The notes under the pieces are model-generated. The model was not told the DNA's origin, did not search any database, and saw only the letters and a list, made by a program, of their open reading frames with translations. This document shows positions 1 to 16,470 of a stretch of DNA of 64,000 nt, piece after piece. The stretch comes from Paulownia fortunei (taxonomy: Eukaryota; Streptophyta; Magnoliopsida; Lamiales; Paulowniaceae), in NCBI GenBank assembly GCA_019321725.1, contig CM033119.1, forward strand, positions 18,426,694 to 18,490,693. The letters are read 5' to 3'. Position numbers and translations under genes: made by a program. Each line of letters begins with the position of its first letter. The first letter of the stretch is position 1.

Positions 1-3764
<3,764 letters not shown>

Positions 3765-5445
3765 TGAATTCCTCATCAACACCAGTAAAAACCCAGAAAT
3801 GCTTCGTAATTGTTGCTTTTTAATTCTTTAAGAATCAGCTGAATAGAATACAGAAGATTTGGAAGAACTATCATGAATTGATCGGATCCAACCCAGATAA
3901 TTGGATAGTCCATAAGTCCTTAAGCCCAGATTAAATAAAACGGATCCAACCCGAATAAAATTTGATTAATTAAACAAAGCCACCAAGTGGCTCAAAGCCT
4001 CCAAAGTCCAAACACTGTTTCGAGCGCAATTATTAGTCAAAAGTACCAAAAAGCCCTTAAAACAATCTTTTTTATTTAATAACTATATAATTTTTTAAAC
4101 TAACCTACCATGTTAGTTATTTGATAATTTTAATATTTTTAAACTTTAATTTTTTTATTAATTATTATATTAATAAATAGTATTAAATTAACTTTCTAAA
4201 ATTTGATTAGATTATTTATTATTGCACTAAGAGAAAATCAAATTGGCCAATCAACTACAGAAACAGAGTTATTATTTTTGGATGGAGGGAGTGTATCCTT
4301 TGTAGGTTGTATATTAAAGTAGTAATATCATAATCTTTTATTTTTTATTACAAAGGAAAGACAATCAAATTATTTTATATATTATTTTAAAATGGAATTT
4401 TGGTTTGATTCTTATAAAATTATAATAAAAGTTTTTATAAATATTTTATTATTTGTAATTTGCATGATCCAATAATCCGAATCTTATATCTTTCACATCC
4501 TATATTTTATATAAGTTGAAAAAAATATTAATTTAATTAAATTGATTCATCGTAAAATATTAAAAAAAAATCTTAGCTTGCAAGATGAATGTCGAATCAT
4601 AATATATAAGATGATTAAATAAACTCCAACTCAAAAAACTTCTAAAATATTAATTTTAACCAAATGGACATTATGATTTCATTTGACAAAATAAAATAAC
4701 ATGAGAAACCTTAATTTACTTCAACTTTTTGAGCTTTGAAACATTGCAATTTGCAAAGTATATGCTTTTCTTCCTCTTGCAAGCAATCAAGATCATGAAG
4801 CAAACAAAAGCGCAAAAAAGATACATGCGCTTTTAGTTATGAGAATGGGGCACCAATAGTCCCAATAAATTTTTATCCAACAAATTATAATATTGATAAA
4901 AAATAAATTAGTGATTATGGTTGATATTACGTTTATATTAAAAACAAATATATTATAATAATTACAAAATAAAATTTAGGAAAGGGATGATTAGCATAAC
5001 AAATTAATATGAAATGTCCAATTTAAATCCCCCATTAAAAATACGTTGGGAATATAGAGTTTTTATTATTATAAAATATTTGATATTCTGAATCATTATT
5101 ATTACTTATTTAGTCTTAATAAAACATGAGTCATATTGAATCATTGTCGTTATGTAGTTGATTGATTATCAAATTAATTTCATAATTGATTTTAATTATG
5201 TGATCCTTGTAAGGAAATTGTGGACTCAAATAGATAGATTACCACTTTAAAATAAACTCATCTCAACGTGGAAGGGTAAATACGTCAAACACCATAATTT
5301 TGCTTTGGCATTAAGGTAATCCATCTGGCATCACAAACGTACCTTATAAATTGAAGTCGAGGAATGGCCATGTCATGTGAGAAATGTGCGATTTGTGCAG
5401 TCTGCCCTCTCTACAGTTGGTTCTTTAACTGATATTCCTGAGAAG
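3765..5445. promoter_or_regulatory. Divergent intergenic region between DPMS1 and SBE I
   Basis: About 1.7 kb lies between the head-to-head starts of DPMS1 (minus) and SBE I (plus), so it must hold both promoters. The middle part (4050-5250) is very AT-rich and I recognise no gene or element in it. Only the SBE I TATA box can be pointed to. Confidence 0.6.
5344..5351 (+). promoter_or_regulatory. Candidate TATA box of SBE I
   Basis: TTATAAAT lies about 95 bp before the proposed SBE I start. Transcription would be expected to begin about 30 bp further on, near 5375. That would exclude the ATGs at 5364, 5370 and 5375 from the mRNA and leave 5446 as the first usable in-frame start. Confidence 0.45.
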
Positions 5446-8400
5446 ATGTACAGTACATGCAATCTTTTCCCTGGGCCTGCTCTTTGGTCTTCATCTCCGA
5501 TTTCAAGTGAAGACTCCTCATCGGTGGTTAATTTTCTTTTTCCCTTTCATTTTTTTTTTTTTTTTGTTTTATAGCTGAATTATTGGTTTTGATACCAGTT
5601 TGTTTGGTAGAATTTTATCTGAAATTAATTTTGCTGGAGCTTAATGTTACATTTAATATGCAGAGTTTTCCTTTTTTCCTTACAAAGTTTGTATGAAGTA
5701 TTTCATTTTTTCTGGCAATTTTTTGAATATGCCATAGGAAAGCTCATCATGTGAACATCTGTAAGCTGAAATAAAGCTAAAAATATGGTTTAATTGATGA
5801 GATAGATTCCTGTTGATGATATTAACAATAAATAAGCTTCTTTTAGCTGTATGGATAATACAGTTGGGAGGCAGAAAGTGTGATGTACATAACTGCTTCA
5901 GTGTAATAGTTGAAAGAGCTGATCAGTCACCAGTTTTTCTTTGTATGCAGGACATATCCTTTGAACCTTTTTGACTTGTCCATCTCTAATCTTTTCAATA
6001 TATATAATTCTAGTTTTTTGTAGTGAGAAAAGCCTCCACCCAGAGTGGCTCGAAATGGGGTGTATAATGTGAAAAAGGTTATATGACAAAAACAGGAAAT
6101 AAAAAGGAAAAAGATAGCACAGAAAATAGTGAATGACGACAATTAACATGAAATGGTGAAAGAAGAATTCTGTTTTGTGCCTTTTTCCCTACCCCGTTGA
6201 CTCACTCACAATAACCATTTTGCAAAATATAATTTGCTATTGTTTTTCTAGACCTGTTCAAGCTTGTGGTTTCCTTGACAACCAAACAATAGAAAACCTC
6301 TTTGTTTTCTATTGTTTTTCTCATCGAGATTTGTTGAAGAAATTTGTGATTTATATTTTATTAGATAATGTTAAGTAGTTGTCCTTGAAACCTACTCTGG
6401 AATTTGTTTGACAGGCCTCAATCAGTGGTAGGTGCATCACAAAGCAACCATCAGGACTCATCTTTAGCTCTCGAAAATTGTTAGCAAATAGCAGAGCTAT
6501 TTTCCCATTAAGTATTATGGCAGATGGAAAGGTATGCTATGGTATTTGATCTTTATATTTTATAATGTTGAAATTGATTGTATCAGAAAATACAAAACCA
6601 CATGAATGCTGGGCTTCCCAGAAACCTTATGTGTGCTGGTGAGGTACATTGAATGAGCTGAAAATTTACCTATAAACAATGGATCATGATTTTCCTAGTA
6701 TAAATATCTCAAATCATACTTTTCTCCTTGGTTTTTAATTCATGGATTATCCTGTATCAAGCAATGAAAAGTAGAAGAAAAGTCTTAAGCAGCTTTTTGC
6801 ACATGAATTTATTAGAAACAACACACTTATATTAGGATGGTACGCTTGGTAAAATATCTAAATACAATGAAGCCCTTCTTCACCCCTCAATTTTCATTTG
6901 TTTGTTTCTCCTCATATTGAGAATAAAGGAGTTCTTTTGTGCACTTCCCCACTAGGCGTGCACTTCATCTGTCTTGGCAGTTCTGACCAATGACCATTCT
7001 ACAGTATCAAACATGGAGGAAGACACTGAAAACATTGGCCTCTTTAGTTTAGATCCAGGCTTGGAAGCTTATAAAGATCATTTCAGATACAGAATAAGGA
7101 GATATGTAGATCAGAAAAAGCTCATTGAAAAACATGAGGCAAGCCTTGAGCAATTTACACAAGGTAAAATGATGGAATACAAGTGAGGTGCTTTTTATCT
7201 TTGCGTCTGAATTATTTAAAGTGTACCTAAAAATTCAGATTCTCTCTTCTTGTCACAGTTTCCACCTTGAAACTTAACATATAAAACTGCTATATTAGTG
7301 TTTTGCTGTCATTGGTTTTGTCAATTGATACTGTTACAACCATTGCAACTTTATGAGATCAAAGGATTTCATTAATTGGATCTTCACAGTCGAAGATGTC
7401 TTTATGTTCAATGCTAACCATTATATTCAGGTTATCTGAAATTCGGATTGAACCGAGAAGAAGGTTGCATTGTGTACCGTGAATGGGCCCCAGCTGCACA
7501 GTGAGTCTGTTGAGCTCATAGACATAAGAGTTTTCAGTTTATGTTTATTTTTCTACTTTATTTTCCTTTTATTTTTATCCAGATCTATATAAAAGTGTGA
7601 ATCCTACAAGTGTTCTCATTTTGGAAAAAAATTCATGTCCTTACTTAAGTACTTTGCTTACTAGCAAATTAGAGTTAGTTAGGGAACAATAAAGTTCTAT
7701 TAGAGAAGAAATTTAGATTCCTAAATCCTCTAAACTATTTAGACATAATCCTAGACCAAGCAATGTCCCAACTAAAACAAAAGTTAACAAAGAAAAATAA
7801 TATTTCAATACAATATGGATTACTAGAAGAGAATTTAAATATTTAAGGAGATTTTGATTCACTAGGGGCATATATTATAGCATTTGATGGTAAGATTTTC
7901 GATTAACTGTATATGGACAGGTTGACAATAAACTAAATTCTGACTACATAATTGTATTTTCAGATTAAGTAAGTCAACAGGTGGGGGGCTCAACTTAGTA
8001 ACCATAATGCGTGATAAATAGAAAATGAAATAATGTATTGAAAATTTAGAAACAAAAAGATACCGGCAAATAAAATAGCAAAAGAGAAAATATAATGTAG
8101 TAGGAATAATGTCAGAAAAATAAGCTACGGTTTAAAAAAAAAAGCAAATAAACACTAAAGAATAAACATCATTAAATTTGAAAATAAAAAACATTAATTT
8201 TGTTTAATTGGTATTGCTTATGAAAAATCCAAACGAGTGAATCTATGACTAATCAATTTAATTTTAATATTGGATAATTTTTTGTGCATTGTTATTTTTA
8301 TTTTTTTGTCAATTGTTTCTTATACAAACGCAACTCAGAAATTTGAATTATAAAGACAAGATATACTATTTAATAGAAAAAATGATATCAATTAGATCTA

Positions 8401-11400
8401 TCTGAGTATAATATTATAGAAAGAAATTTAAAAATATGAAATAAAAATTTGAAAGACAGAAAATGCCATTTTTGACCCCAAAAAAATATGATATTTGTAT
8501 ACAAGAATGTGCCGAGTGAAAAGTTGAATATTAAAAATAACAAGTTTAAAATCATTCTTTCAACTAAATGTTATTTGATCACAATTTTAAAAAATGTAAG
8601 TGTTGGACACAAAAATGGATTTCAAAATTCAAGAATGGTTGAATTCTAAAAAAATTCCCAGATATTTCACTTACAAACATTCATTTTCATAATAAACTTG
8701 TTTTGCTTTCCCCAGTTATTTATACTTTGGATGTATCAAATTTTAAATATAAATGTTTTTTAACTTAATCAAACACCTGAGGTCAAAATTTGTGATCAAA
8801 TTAATCGTTTAAATTTAAATAAAAAAATCTAATATAAATCAAATAGCCTTGAAAGTATTTTGTATGACTAGATATATGCAAATTCATATTTATATATTTT
8901 TATTCATTTCCATTCAATTTATCATATGTACTTCCTTTTTATAGATTCAAATTAACATTATATGCAATGATTTCAACACACACAAATGGAAATATAGTAA
9001 CCCAATATTTAAAGCATTACAGTGCCACCAAAATGCAAAAAAAGGATTTCAAAAATATCCGTCAAGACAAGAAGATAAATTAATGTTAAGCCGAAAAACA
9101 ATGACATAAATAATCGAACTATGTTGTTCTCCCCTCAATTAAAAATATAAGAAACAAAGGCATTAAAGTGCAATGTTAACCTACTAGATTCAATAGCAGG
9201 TTAGTAATCTCGCACTCCTCTTTTTTAAAAAAAATGTTATATAATAATAGTTAAATAGTAGAAAAAAGTAATCGAATTATGACCGTAATATTGTGTATAG
9301 TGCTACATTCATCTCTAAACACATGTTCCTGCACGTGATACTTTCTAATGTCACAAAATGTGTTTTCTTGATTTTTTGGCTTATTGTTCTCATGTCAGGT
9401 GATAGGCTTACATATAACTTGTTTGTAACTCAGGGAAGCAGAAGTTATTGGTGATTTTAATGGGTGGAATGGTTCTGGACACAAGATGGTGAAAAATCAA
9501 TTTGGTGTATGGAGCATCAGAATTCCTGATTTTGGTGGGAATCCAGCCATTCCGCACAATTCAAGAGTCAAGTTCAGATTTAAGCATAACAATGGGGTTT
9601 GGGTCGACCGAATCCCTGCTTGGATAAAGTATGCGACTCAGGATCCTGCAAAATTTGCTGCACCTTATGATGGTGTGTACTGGGACCCACCATATTCGGA
9701 AAGGTATTTCAACAGTGGCTGAAGTATAAAGATTGAAAACAAACATATTTAGCTCTATATTTTCTGGTTATTAAGTTGCTGTAGGACCTTTCACATGGTC
9801 TACAAAAGTTTTCCCAGCAGAAAGTATTTCTATCACCACATATAAAGAAGTTCTTGATTAATTTTGATAATTATAATTGGGAAGAAGCGTGGCAATAATC
9901 ATGTCCTATAAAGATATTTAGACATCAGTAAACAATCTCTCATTTCATTAGCCTTGCAGGTACCAGTTCAGACACCCTCGTCCACCTAAACCCGAGGCAC
10001 CGCGAATATATGAAGCACATGTTGGAATGAGTAGTTCAGAACCCCGTGTAAATACATATAGGGAGTTTGCAGATGACGTTTTGCCTCGTATTCGAGCAAA
10101 CAATTATAATACAGTCCAGTTGATGGCTATAATGGAGCATTCCTACTATGCATCATTTGGATATCATGTTACAAACTTTTTTGCAGTGAGCAGTCGATCT
10201 GGGACCCCGGAAGACCTCAAGTATTTGATTGATAAGGCACATGGCTTAGGTCTTCAAGTGTTGATGGATGTTGTTCACAGCCATGCAAGTAACAACATCA
10301 CTGATGGACTTAATGGTTTTGATATTGGGCAAAGCTCTCAAGACTCGTACTTTCACACTGGAGATCGAGGCTATCACAAATTGTGGGATAGCAGACTATT
10401 CAACTATGCAAATTGGGAAGTTCTTCGATTCCTTCTGTCCAATCTGAGGTGGTGGCTAGATGAGTTTAAGTTTGATGGATTTCGATTCGATGGAGTAACC
10501 TCAATGTTGTATCATCATCATGGAATAAACATGGGATTCACTGGGAACTATAAGGAGTACTTCAGTGAGGCCACGGATGTTGATGCTGTGGTTTATTTGA
10601 TGTTGGCCAATAATCTAATACACAGTATCTTGCCTGATGCAACTGTGATTGCCGAAGATGTTTCTGGCATGCCTGGACTTGGCCGGCCTGTCTCCGAGGG
10701 CGGGATTGGTTTTGACTACCGCCTAGCAATGGCCATTCCCGACAAGTGGATTGACTACTTGAAGAATAAGAAGGATGAAGAATGGTCAATGAGTGAAATA
10801 ACATGGAGTTTGACAAATAGGAGATACACTGAAAAGTGTATAGCTTATGCTGAGAGTCATGATCAGGTATTATACAACTCAACTAAGTTATATCCCATAC
10901 TTATCTAGGGCTGGCTGTATGAACCCTCTACTTCTACTTCGCTGTGACAAATACCTAAACCAAAATATCTCAAATCCTTTTTTGATTATCTCTTAGACGG
11001 ATAGGTCTACCTCTTCCCTTATGTTTACTAGCCATGCTAGATATGCTCAAAGTTTCTCTCAGTGTCCCTTTTGCTAAATTTGGTTGCTAGAAAATATGAC
11101 ACATCGAATAATGTTACCATTCTCATGTAGGGGGAGATCTGTTAAATATTTGATATCAATTTTCATCCCTTTCGGCGGTAACTTCTCCTGTATTTATATT
11201 GTTTTGTGTTCTTGTGCCATGGGTAGGCTATTGTGGGTGACAAAACAATTGCATTTTTCCTTATGGATAAAGAAATGTATTCTCGTATGTCCTGTTTGAC
11301 TGAGGCTTCTCCAGTTATTGAGCGAGGAATTGCACTTCACAAGGTATTTTCAATAATTTTGTATTCATTATATATTATAGATTATGGCCTTTGCTTGGTC

Positions 11401-14400
11401 GTGCCGAGTACATGGTATAAATTTGTTAAATCTTTTTTTGCAGATGATTCATTTCTTAACAATGGCATTAGGAGGAGAGGGTTACCTTAATTTCATGGGA
11501 AATGAGGTAAGCAGAACCTAAAATTGAGAACTTCTTGTAGATGATGCATGTAGCATATTGACTGTAGATAGATTGCTTGAGTTTGGAGCTTCTGCTATAT
11601 GAGTAGCATTAATGTTTGTGGATAAGATAGCTGAGTTAGGTTGAAAAGAATGCAACTTTTCTGATTTTCTTATCATGAAACGTGGTTAGGGATTTATAAA
11701 TGTTAAAAAAAGTTAAACTCATTCTCGAAAAGTAGCTCATGGAGCTTTATTGGCAATCTGTTGGAAGGAATTCGTTTAGACAATGATATAGTTTCCGAGT
11801 TTTGGCAGTGACAGGTACTTCTTTTCCTGTCTTTTAACTGAACTGAATTATTTTCTATTCAATATTTATTGTAGTTTGGACATCCAGACTGGATTGACTT
11901 CCCTAGAGAAGGCAACGGTTGGAGTTATGATAAGTGCAGACGCCAATGGGACCTTGTGGATACAGATCATCTAAGATTCAAGGTCCATTTTCAGTGATAT
12001 TAAATGTGTTTGTTATGGTTTTGTGCTTTCCAGAGTTTGGTTTCTAGAGAAAATCTGTCAGCTGAAACTATCCTACCCAATTATTGCAGCAAATAACTCC
12101 TCTAGTTCAATACTTGCATTAGGTTTCATTCTCCAACTTCTGAGATTGCCTAATAAATTGAAATGTTATCTATGCAACATTTGATCTCTTTTCTATACAT
12201 TACGTTTGCTATATTCCAGAGCGTTGATATGTTGACAGCGTCTACTATGAATAACAAATTTATTCCTTGCATGGGAGAAAGAAATGAAATCTCTATCCTA
12301 GTTACAAAATATGTCTCTCCGAAATTAACTTTTACTTATACTTCATTGGAATATTTGCATCTCAATCCAACATTTTCTCACTTGTGTTGGTAAATGCAGT
12401 TTCTGAATGCATTTGACACAGCCATGAATTTGCTTGATGAAAAATTTAAGTTCCTTGCATCAACAAAACAGATTGTAAGCAGTATGGATGAAGATAACAA
12501 GGTAAAAGTATTTTGTAGATATATTCTCAAAGCTTTTGCAGGATACTTTTTACTTTGCTGCAAAAAGGGCTTCTAATTTTGCTTTCCTTGTTTCAGAAAT
12601 GTTGCTTTCTAGTAAATAGAACAAACTTCCTTGAAGATGACGTGCTGTCATATGATGTTACGAATAGTAATTTAACAACTTTATGTTATCCTTGGGTTGA
12701 TTGTTTGTTACAGGTCATTGTTTTTGAACGTGGGGATCTAGTATTTGTATTTAACTTCCACCCCAAAAATACATATGAAGGGTATGTACTTCTTATGAAG
12801 CAATTGACTTGCCTGGCTCCTTAAGATTTTTGTATACATTTCAGAGGAAGTATAACTTGATTTTTTTTCTTTTGATTAATTTTTTTTCTTAATACATTTC
12901 GCACGCATTCATTTACAGGTATAAAGTTGGTTGTGACTTGCCAGGAAAATATAGAGTTGCTTTGGACAGTGATGCTTGGGAATTCGGTGGACCTGGAAGA
13001 GTAAGGCCACTTGTACTTGAAACACAAATCTCCCTCCTGCCAGAAAAGCTCTCCCCCTCTGAATATGAAGAGATTAGTGTTACTAATTCATCAAAATAGT
13101 TGAGGAACTTTCATGACATGTTACTAAATGGAGTTTTCATAATTGAAAAGATGACAAACTTGTAATTGAGTTCTCCAAAGTTTCTTTTTGAACTGTTGCT
13201 ATTGAATTTTCTAAACACACTTAAATGGGGCCTAAGCTTTTAAAGACATGACCCTACTGTGCTATTTATAGTGCAGAATTTAGTTTTTGGTTTGACTGAT
13301 TGGTGTCAATGAACTCAAAATTCCCTGTCTCCCTTCATGTTAATGGTCTACTGTAGAGCTTATTGGCTTGGTGACATTTGATTAGACTTTTTCTGCTTGC
13401 TTTGATTGTTTTCATATTTTCGTAACGACAGTGAATTCTTAGCAGGTGGGCCACAATGTGGACCATTTCACAACCCCTGAAGGTGTACCTGGTGTTCCTG
13501 AAACAAATTTTAATAACCGTCCCAATTCCTTCAAAGTGCTCTCTCCTCCTCGTACATGTGTGGTATGCTTTCAACTTTCTCGCTATATACTCTAAGGCAT
13601 CAGTTGTAGTTGTAAATGAGAAAATTGTCAGAATGCACAATTTGAAGTGTTTTGGGCAGGCTGTGACGGCCTGCCGCTTTTGGACTCAAGTCGCAAACAA
13701 TATCTTGGGCTTAGAGGTTTGCTAGTCCAATTCTTTAGGTCCACATGTAAGTAAGTTATTCTAGAAATGTATAGGGAATTTTGTAGAGATTGCAGGAAGC
13801 TTCTAGAAAAGTCTTTTGTAAATACCTAGTGGCATCTACTAGGAATATTTCTTGGAGAACTCTAGAGAGTCTCTCCCTACCGTTTGATCAAATCTCCATC
13901 GTCCATTGGAGGAATGGAGTAGTATAAATAGGAGTAGGACTTCTTTTATAAGCTCTCTGGAGCCTACTTCCAACAATTCTTCACACACAAACTCTAAGGA
14001 GGGAGGCTGACTTAGCTGCCGCGAGGGGCGGTTGAAGGAGCTAAGGCCGCACAGTTGTTTAGGAAACAAGTCCGTGATAAGGTGCACAAAATTGAGAGAG
14101 CAGTAGATAATTGACACTCTCCTGTTTTATAAATTCACTGCTTTATAAATTCACCTCTTTTATTGTGAATTAATTATGTTTGCTTTGAACTTTGAAGGTT
14201 TACCTGCGTGCTGTTACTGCAATTTTACATCGTAGAAGATGAAATTAGTAATTTGCCAAATTGAGCCCCGATTGGAGTTACCATAATTGATTGGAGTGGA
14301 GACCAAACAATAGTATCATGTTTTCAATGTGACTGAAAGCATTCATGATGAATAAAATTGAAGAGATGCTTGAGTCGTATCAAAATAAATTACAAACTTT

Positions 14401-14683
14401 AACAACTCCCTATAGCTTGTCATGTTCCAAGTTAAACACAAGTTTGAATTTCAAGTTTGTGTTAGCTTAGATTGTCGTAATTCACTATTTCAATTATGGC
14501 ATAATCAAATGTGAAATTCTTGTGTCCCATCAAACATTGAATCCGTTGATTTTTAATTTAAAGGAGTACCTTGTTGAGATTTACTTGTGTTTTTCGACTT
14601 GATTTTGTTTGTGACATCACGTCAATGACTATTCCTAACATATTTACTACTTTCTGCAGGTTTATTATCGAGTTGAAGAGTGA
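5446..14683 (+). CDS. SBE1: 1,4-alpha-glucan (starch) branching enzyme I, plastid-targeted
   Basis: Cuts alpha-1,4-glucan chains and rejoins them through alpha-1,6 links, making amylopectin branch points in plastids. Exons: 5446-5523, 6415-6531, 6956-7163, 7431-7500, 9434-9703, 9960-10866, 11227-11343, 11444-11506, 11875-11982, 12400-12501, 12714-12781, 12919-13000, 13446-13562, 14660-14683; 776 aa, phases consistent. Exons 1-2 (residues 1-65) are Ser-rich and basic, like a transit peptide. A CBM48-type region follows ([21 protein letters not shown]). The GH13 barrel shows region I DVVHSH at 351, region II GFRFDG with nucleophile Asp425, region III AEDVSG with acid/base Glu480, and region IV ESHDQ with Asp549. 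Residue series such as the long exon 6 and EFGGPGR place it in class B (SBE I). The start is uncertain because no ATG precedes 5446 in this frame. The protein stops at YYRVEE, well short of the roughly 860 residues I recall for potato SBE I; the catalytic core is whole. Confidence 0.95.
7501..9433 (+). other. SBE I intron 4, 1.9 kb
   Basis: Very AT-rich intron between the exon ending REWAPAAQ and the exon beginning [10 protein letters not shown]. No coding remnant, clear inverted terminal repeat or LTR was recognised, although its length among short neighbouring introns hints at inserted DNA. Confidence 0.7.
13662..14229 (+). mobile_element. Possible solo LTR or TRIM-like insertion in SBE I intron 13
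   Basis: The 1.1-kb intron 13 contains a less AT-rich block that starts TGTGACGGCC and can be read to an ACA end. Inside are a TATAAATA box at 13923, several TCTAGA-type short motifs typical of plant LTR U3 regions, and a CT/AC-rich stretch after the TATA box like an R-U5 region. I could not find a target-site duplication or a primer-binding site, so boundaries are guesses. Confidence 0.35.
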
Positions 14684-15367
14684 TTACAAGAAAGCAAAAA
14701 TGATTGAGTCAACTAGCTTTAATGAGGCAGGTGCTGAGGCAAATGTATCAAAATGACAGTAGTTCTCATGAAGAATCTTAATCTGCTGAAGATAAGAGTT
14801 CAGAAATTAGTATCAGAAATGAGAGCGGAGATGACCAGCCGGATGACTGACCATCTAAATGCATCTATCTATGTGTATCTATGTGTTTATAAGATAAACT
14901 ATTAGTAGGAATTTTTGATATTATATGTTATTTCTAAATAGAACTAAACTATTGTTTATACAATTGTCTAAGTTATTCGATTTAAATTCATGTCCCTTGA
15001 AATTTTATTTTTTATTGATTTTATTCTTTAAATTATAACAAATTTTGTAAGGAATGGACAAGTTCAAGAAAACAATATGAAATTGTGGTTGCATTTAGTC
15101 AAGCATAAAAAACATAGAAATCAACTTGAAAATTCATAAAGAAAAAGGTAAGCAATGTGTGTTGTCTTTCCACTATTCAAATTTTCTGGACTTGTTAGTT
15201 TTGTCAAATCAATCACTCTCATTTTTCAACAATCTAAATATTATGAATGGTTATTGTGAATGAAATGAGAGGATATTTATAAAATATATAGCTATAGTAT
15301 TGGCTCCAACTAGGTAATTTTGAATACACAAAATATATAGCTATAGTCTCTATTTTATGTAGGAAAA

Positions 15368-15385
15368 GTGTGTGTGTGTGTGTGT
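15368..15385. repeat. (TG)n microsatellite
   Basis: Nine TG units in the spacer between SBE I and cyclin B2. Confidence 0.9.
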
Positions 15386-15799
15386 AAAATGTGGTTTTAT
15401 ATTAATTGTGTTGATAACTAGAAATTGTGTTAGTTTGCGCACAAGCTTTCACTTGTTAGTGTTGTAAAATGATGAATGTTTATAGAAATTTATTGACGGC
15501 TAATATATTAGGTAATATATAACACTAGTTTACAAAGGACAAACTATGAAGTTTCAGTAGATGAAATCTAATGCAAGAATTAATATTTTGAACGTAAAAT
15601 TATTAAAATATCAATATTCAAGTCCCCGCAATGGAATAAGTTATTTTATTTTTTATTTTCTGTTTTTAATATCTAACTATTCTCGAATTCCACTTAAGTT
15701 TATGGATTTTCTAATAACAGATTCATTCTTTCAAATTAACAAATAGGACCATTATAAAAACTATGAGTTATATTTACCAAAATCAAATTATTAATCACT

Positions 15800-16040
15800 T
15801 TCTTAAGTGGGCATAAATTGTTGAACTCCCTTTGCACCTCCTACATTAATATATATCTATTTGCATCATTGGAGAAAATTGAAGAAAGTTGGATTTTTTT
15901 ATTTATTTATTTATTTATTTTGGGGAGTTCTTAAGTGGGCATAAATTGTCGAACTACAACTCCCTTTGCACCTCCTACATTATTAATTTTATTTATTTAT
16001 TTGCATCATTGGAGAAAATTGAAGAAAGTTGGATTTTTTT
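15800..16040. repeat. Two-copy direct duplication, period 128 bp
   Basis: A unit starting TTCTTAAGTGGGCATAAATT and ending GAAGAAAGTTGGATTTTT occurs at 15800-15927 and again at 15928-16040. The copies differ by small indels and by the length of an ATTT-rich stretch. Confidence 0.85.
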
Positions 16041-16470
16041 ATTTTTTTTATTTATTATTTTTTGGGGGGAGGGAGGGTGGGGGAGGAGGAAGCGCAACAG
16101 GAAATCTGCATAATGTTCTGCTGCTCAGAAGAGTGGCACAAGCACACCAGAAATTTGGCAAGTTGAATGATATAATTAGGAAAAACCATAAATCATTAGT
16201 CACTATGTTTATATCATGGATGAATAAATCATGCTGAAGGAACACAGTTTTATAAACAAGAAAAGACTGAAATTTTCTTGGAGAAAATTGCAGGTATCCA
16301 TCTATCAGAAAGAGTAAGAAGTCGCGGAAACAAATTCAAGAAAATCGATTTGTGTAGAACCCAGGGGGCAACTTATGTTGCTCAATTGCCCAGCCCCAAC
16401 CCCAATTTCACTTTAGATGATCAAGCATTGGCATATCTATCTTGTCAGCCAATGCAGCATTAGAAACCTG

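Larger units (their letters stand above)
14684..16470. other. Convergent intergenic region: SBE I 3' end and cyclin B2 3' end
   Basis: Tail-to-tail spacer. The first 170 bp contain out-of-frame remnants of an acidic SBE I tail. After that come AT-rich DNA, a TG microsatellite at 15368-15385 and a 128-bp direct duplication at 15800-16040. No separate gene is supported. Confidence 0.7.

Noticed and set aside
5377..5574. 65-codon ORF read from position 5377
   Set aside because: It opens with GTG, not ATG, and runs through the exon 1 donor into a T-rich intron; only the part from ATG 5446 to 5523 is kept.
10562..10882. 106-codon minus-strand ORF
   Set aside because: Shadow of SBE I exon 6.
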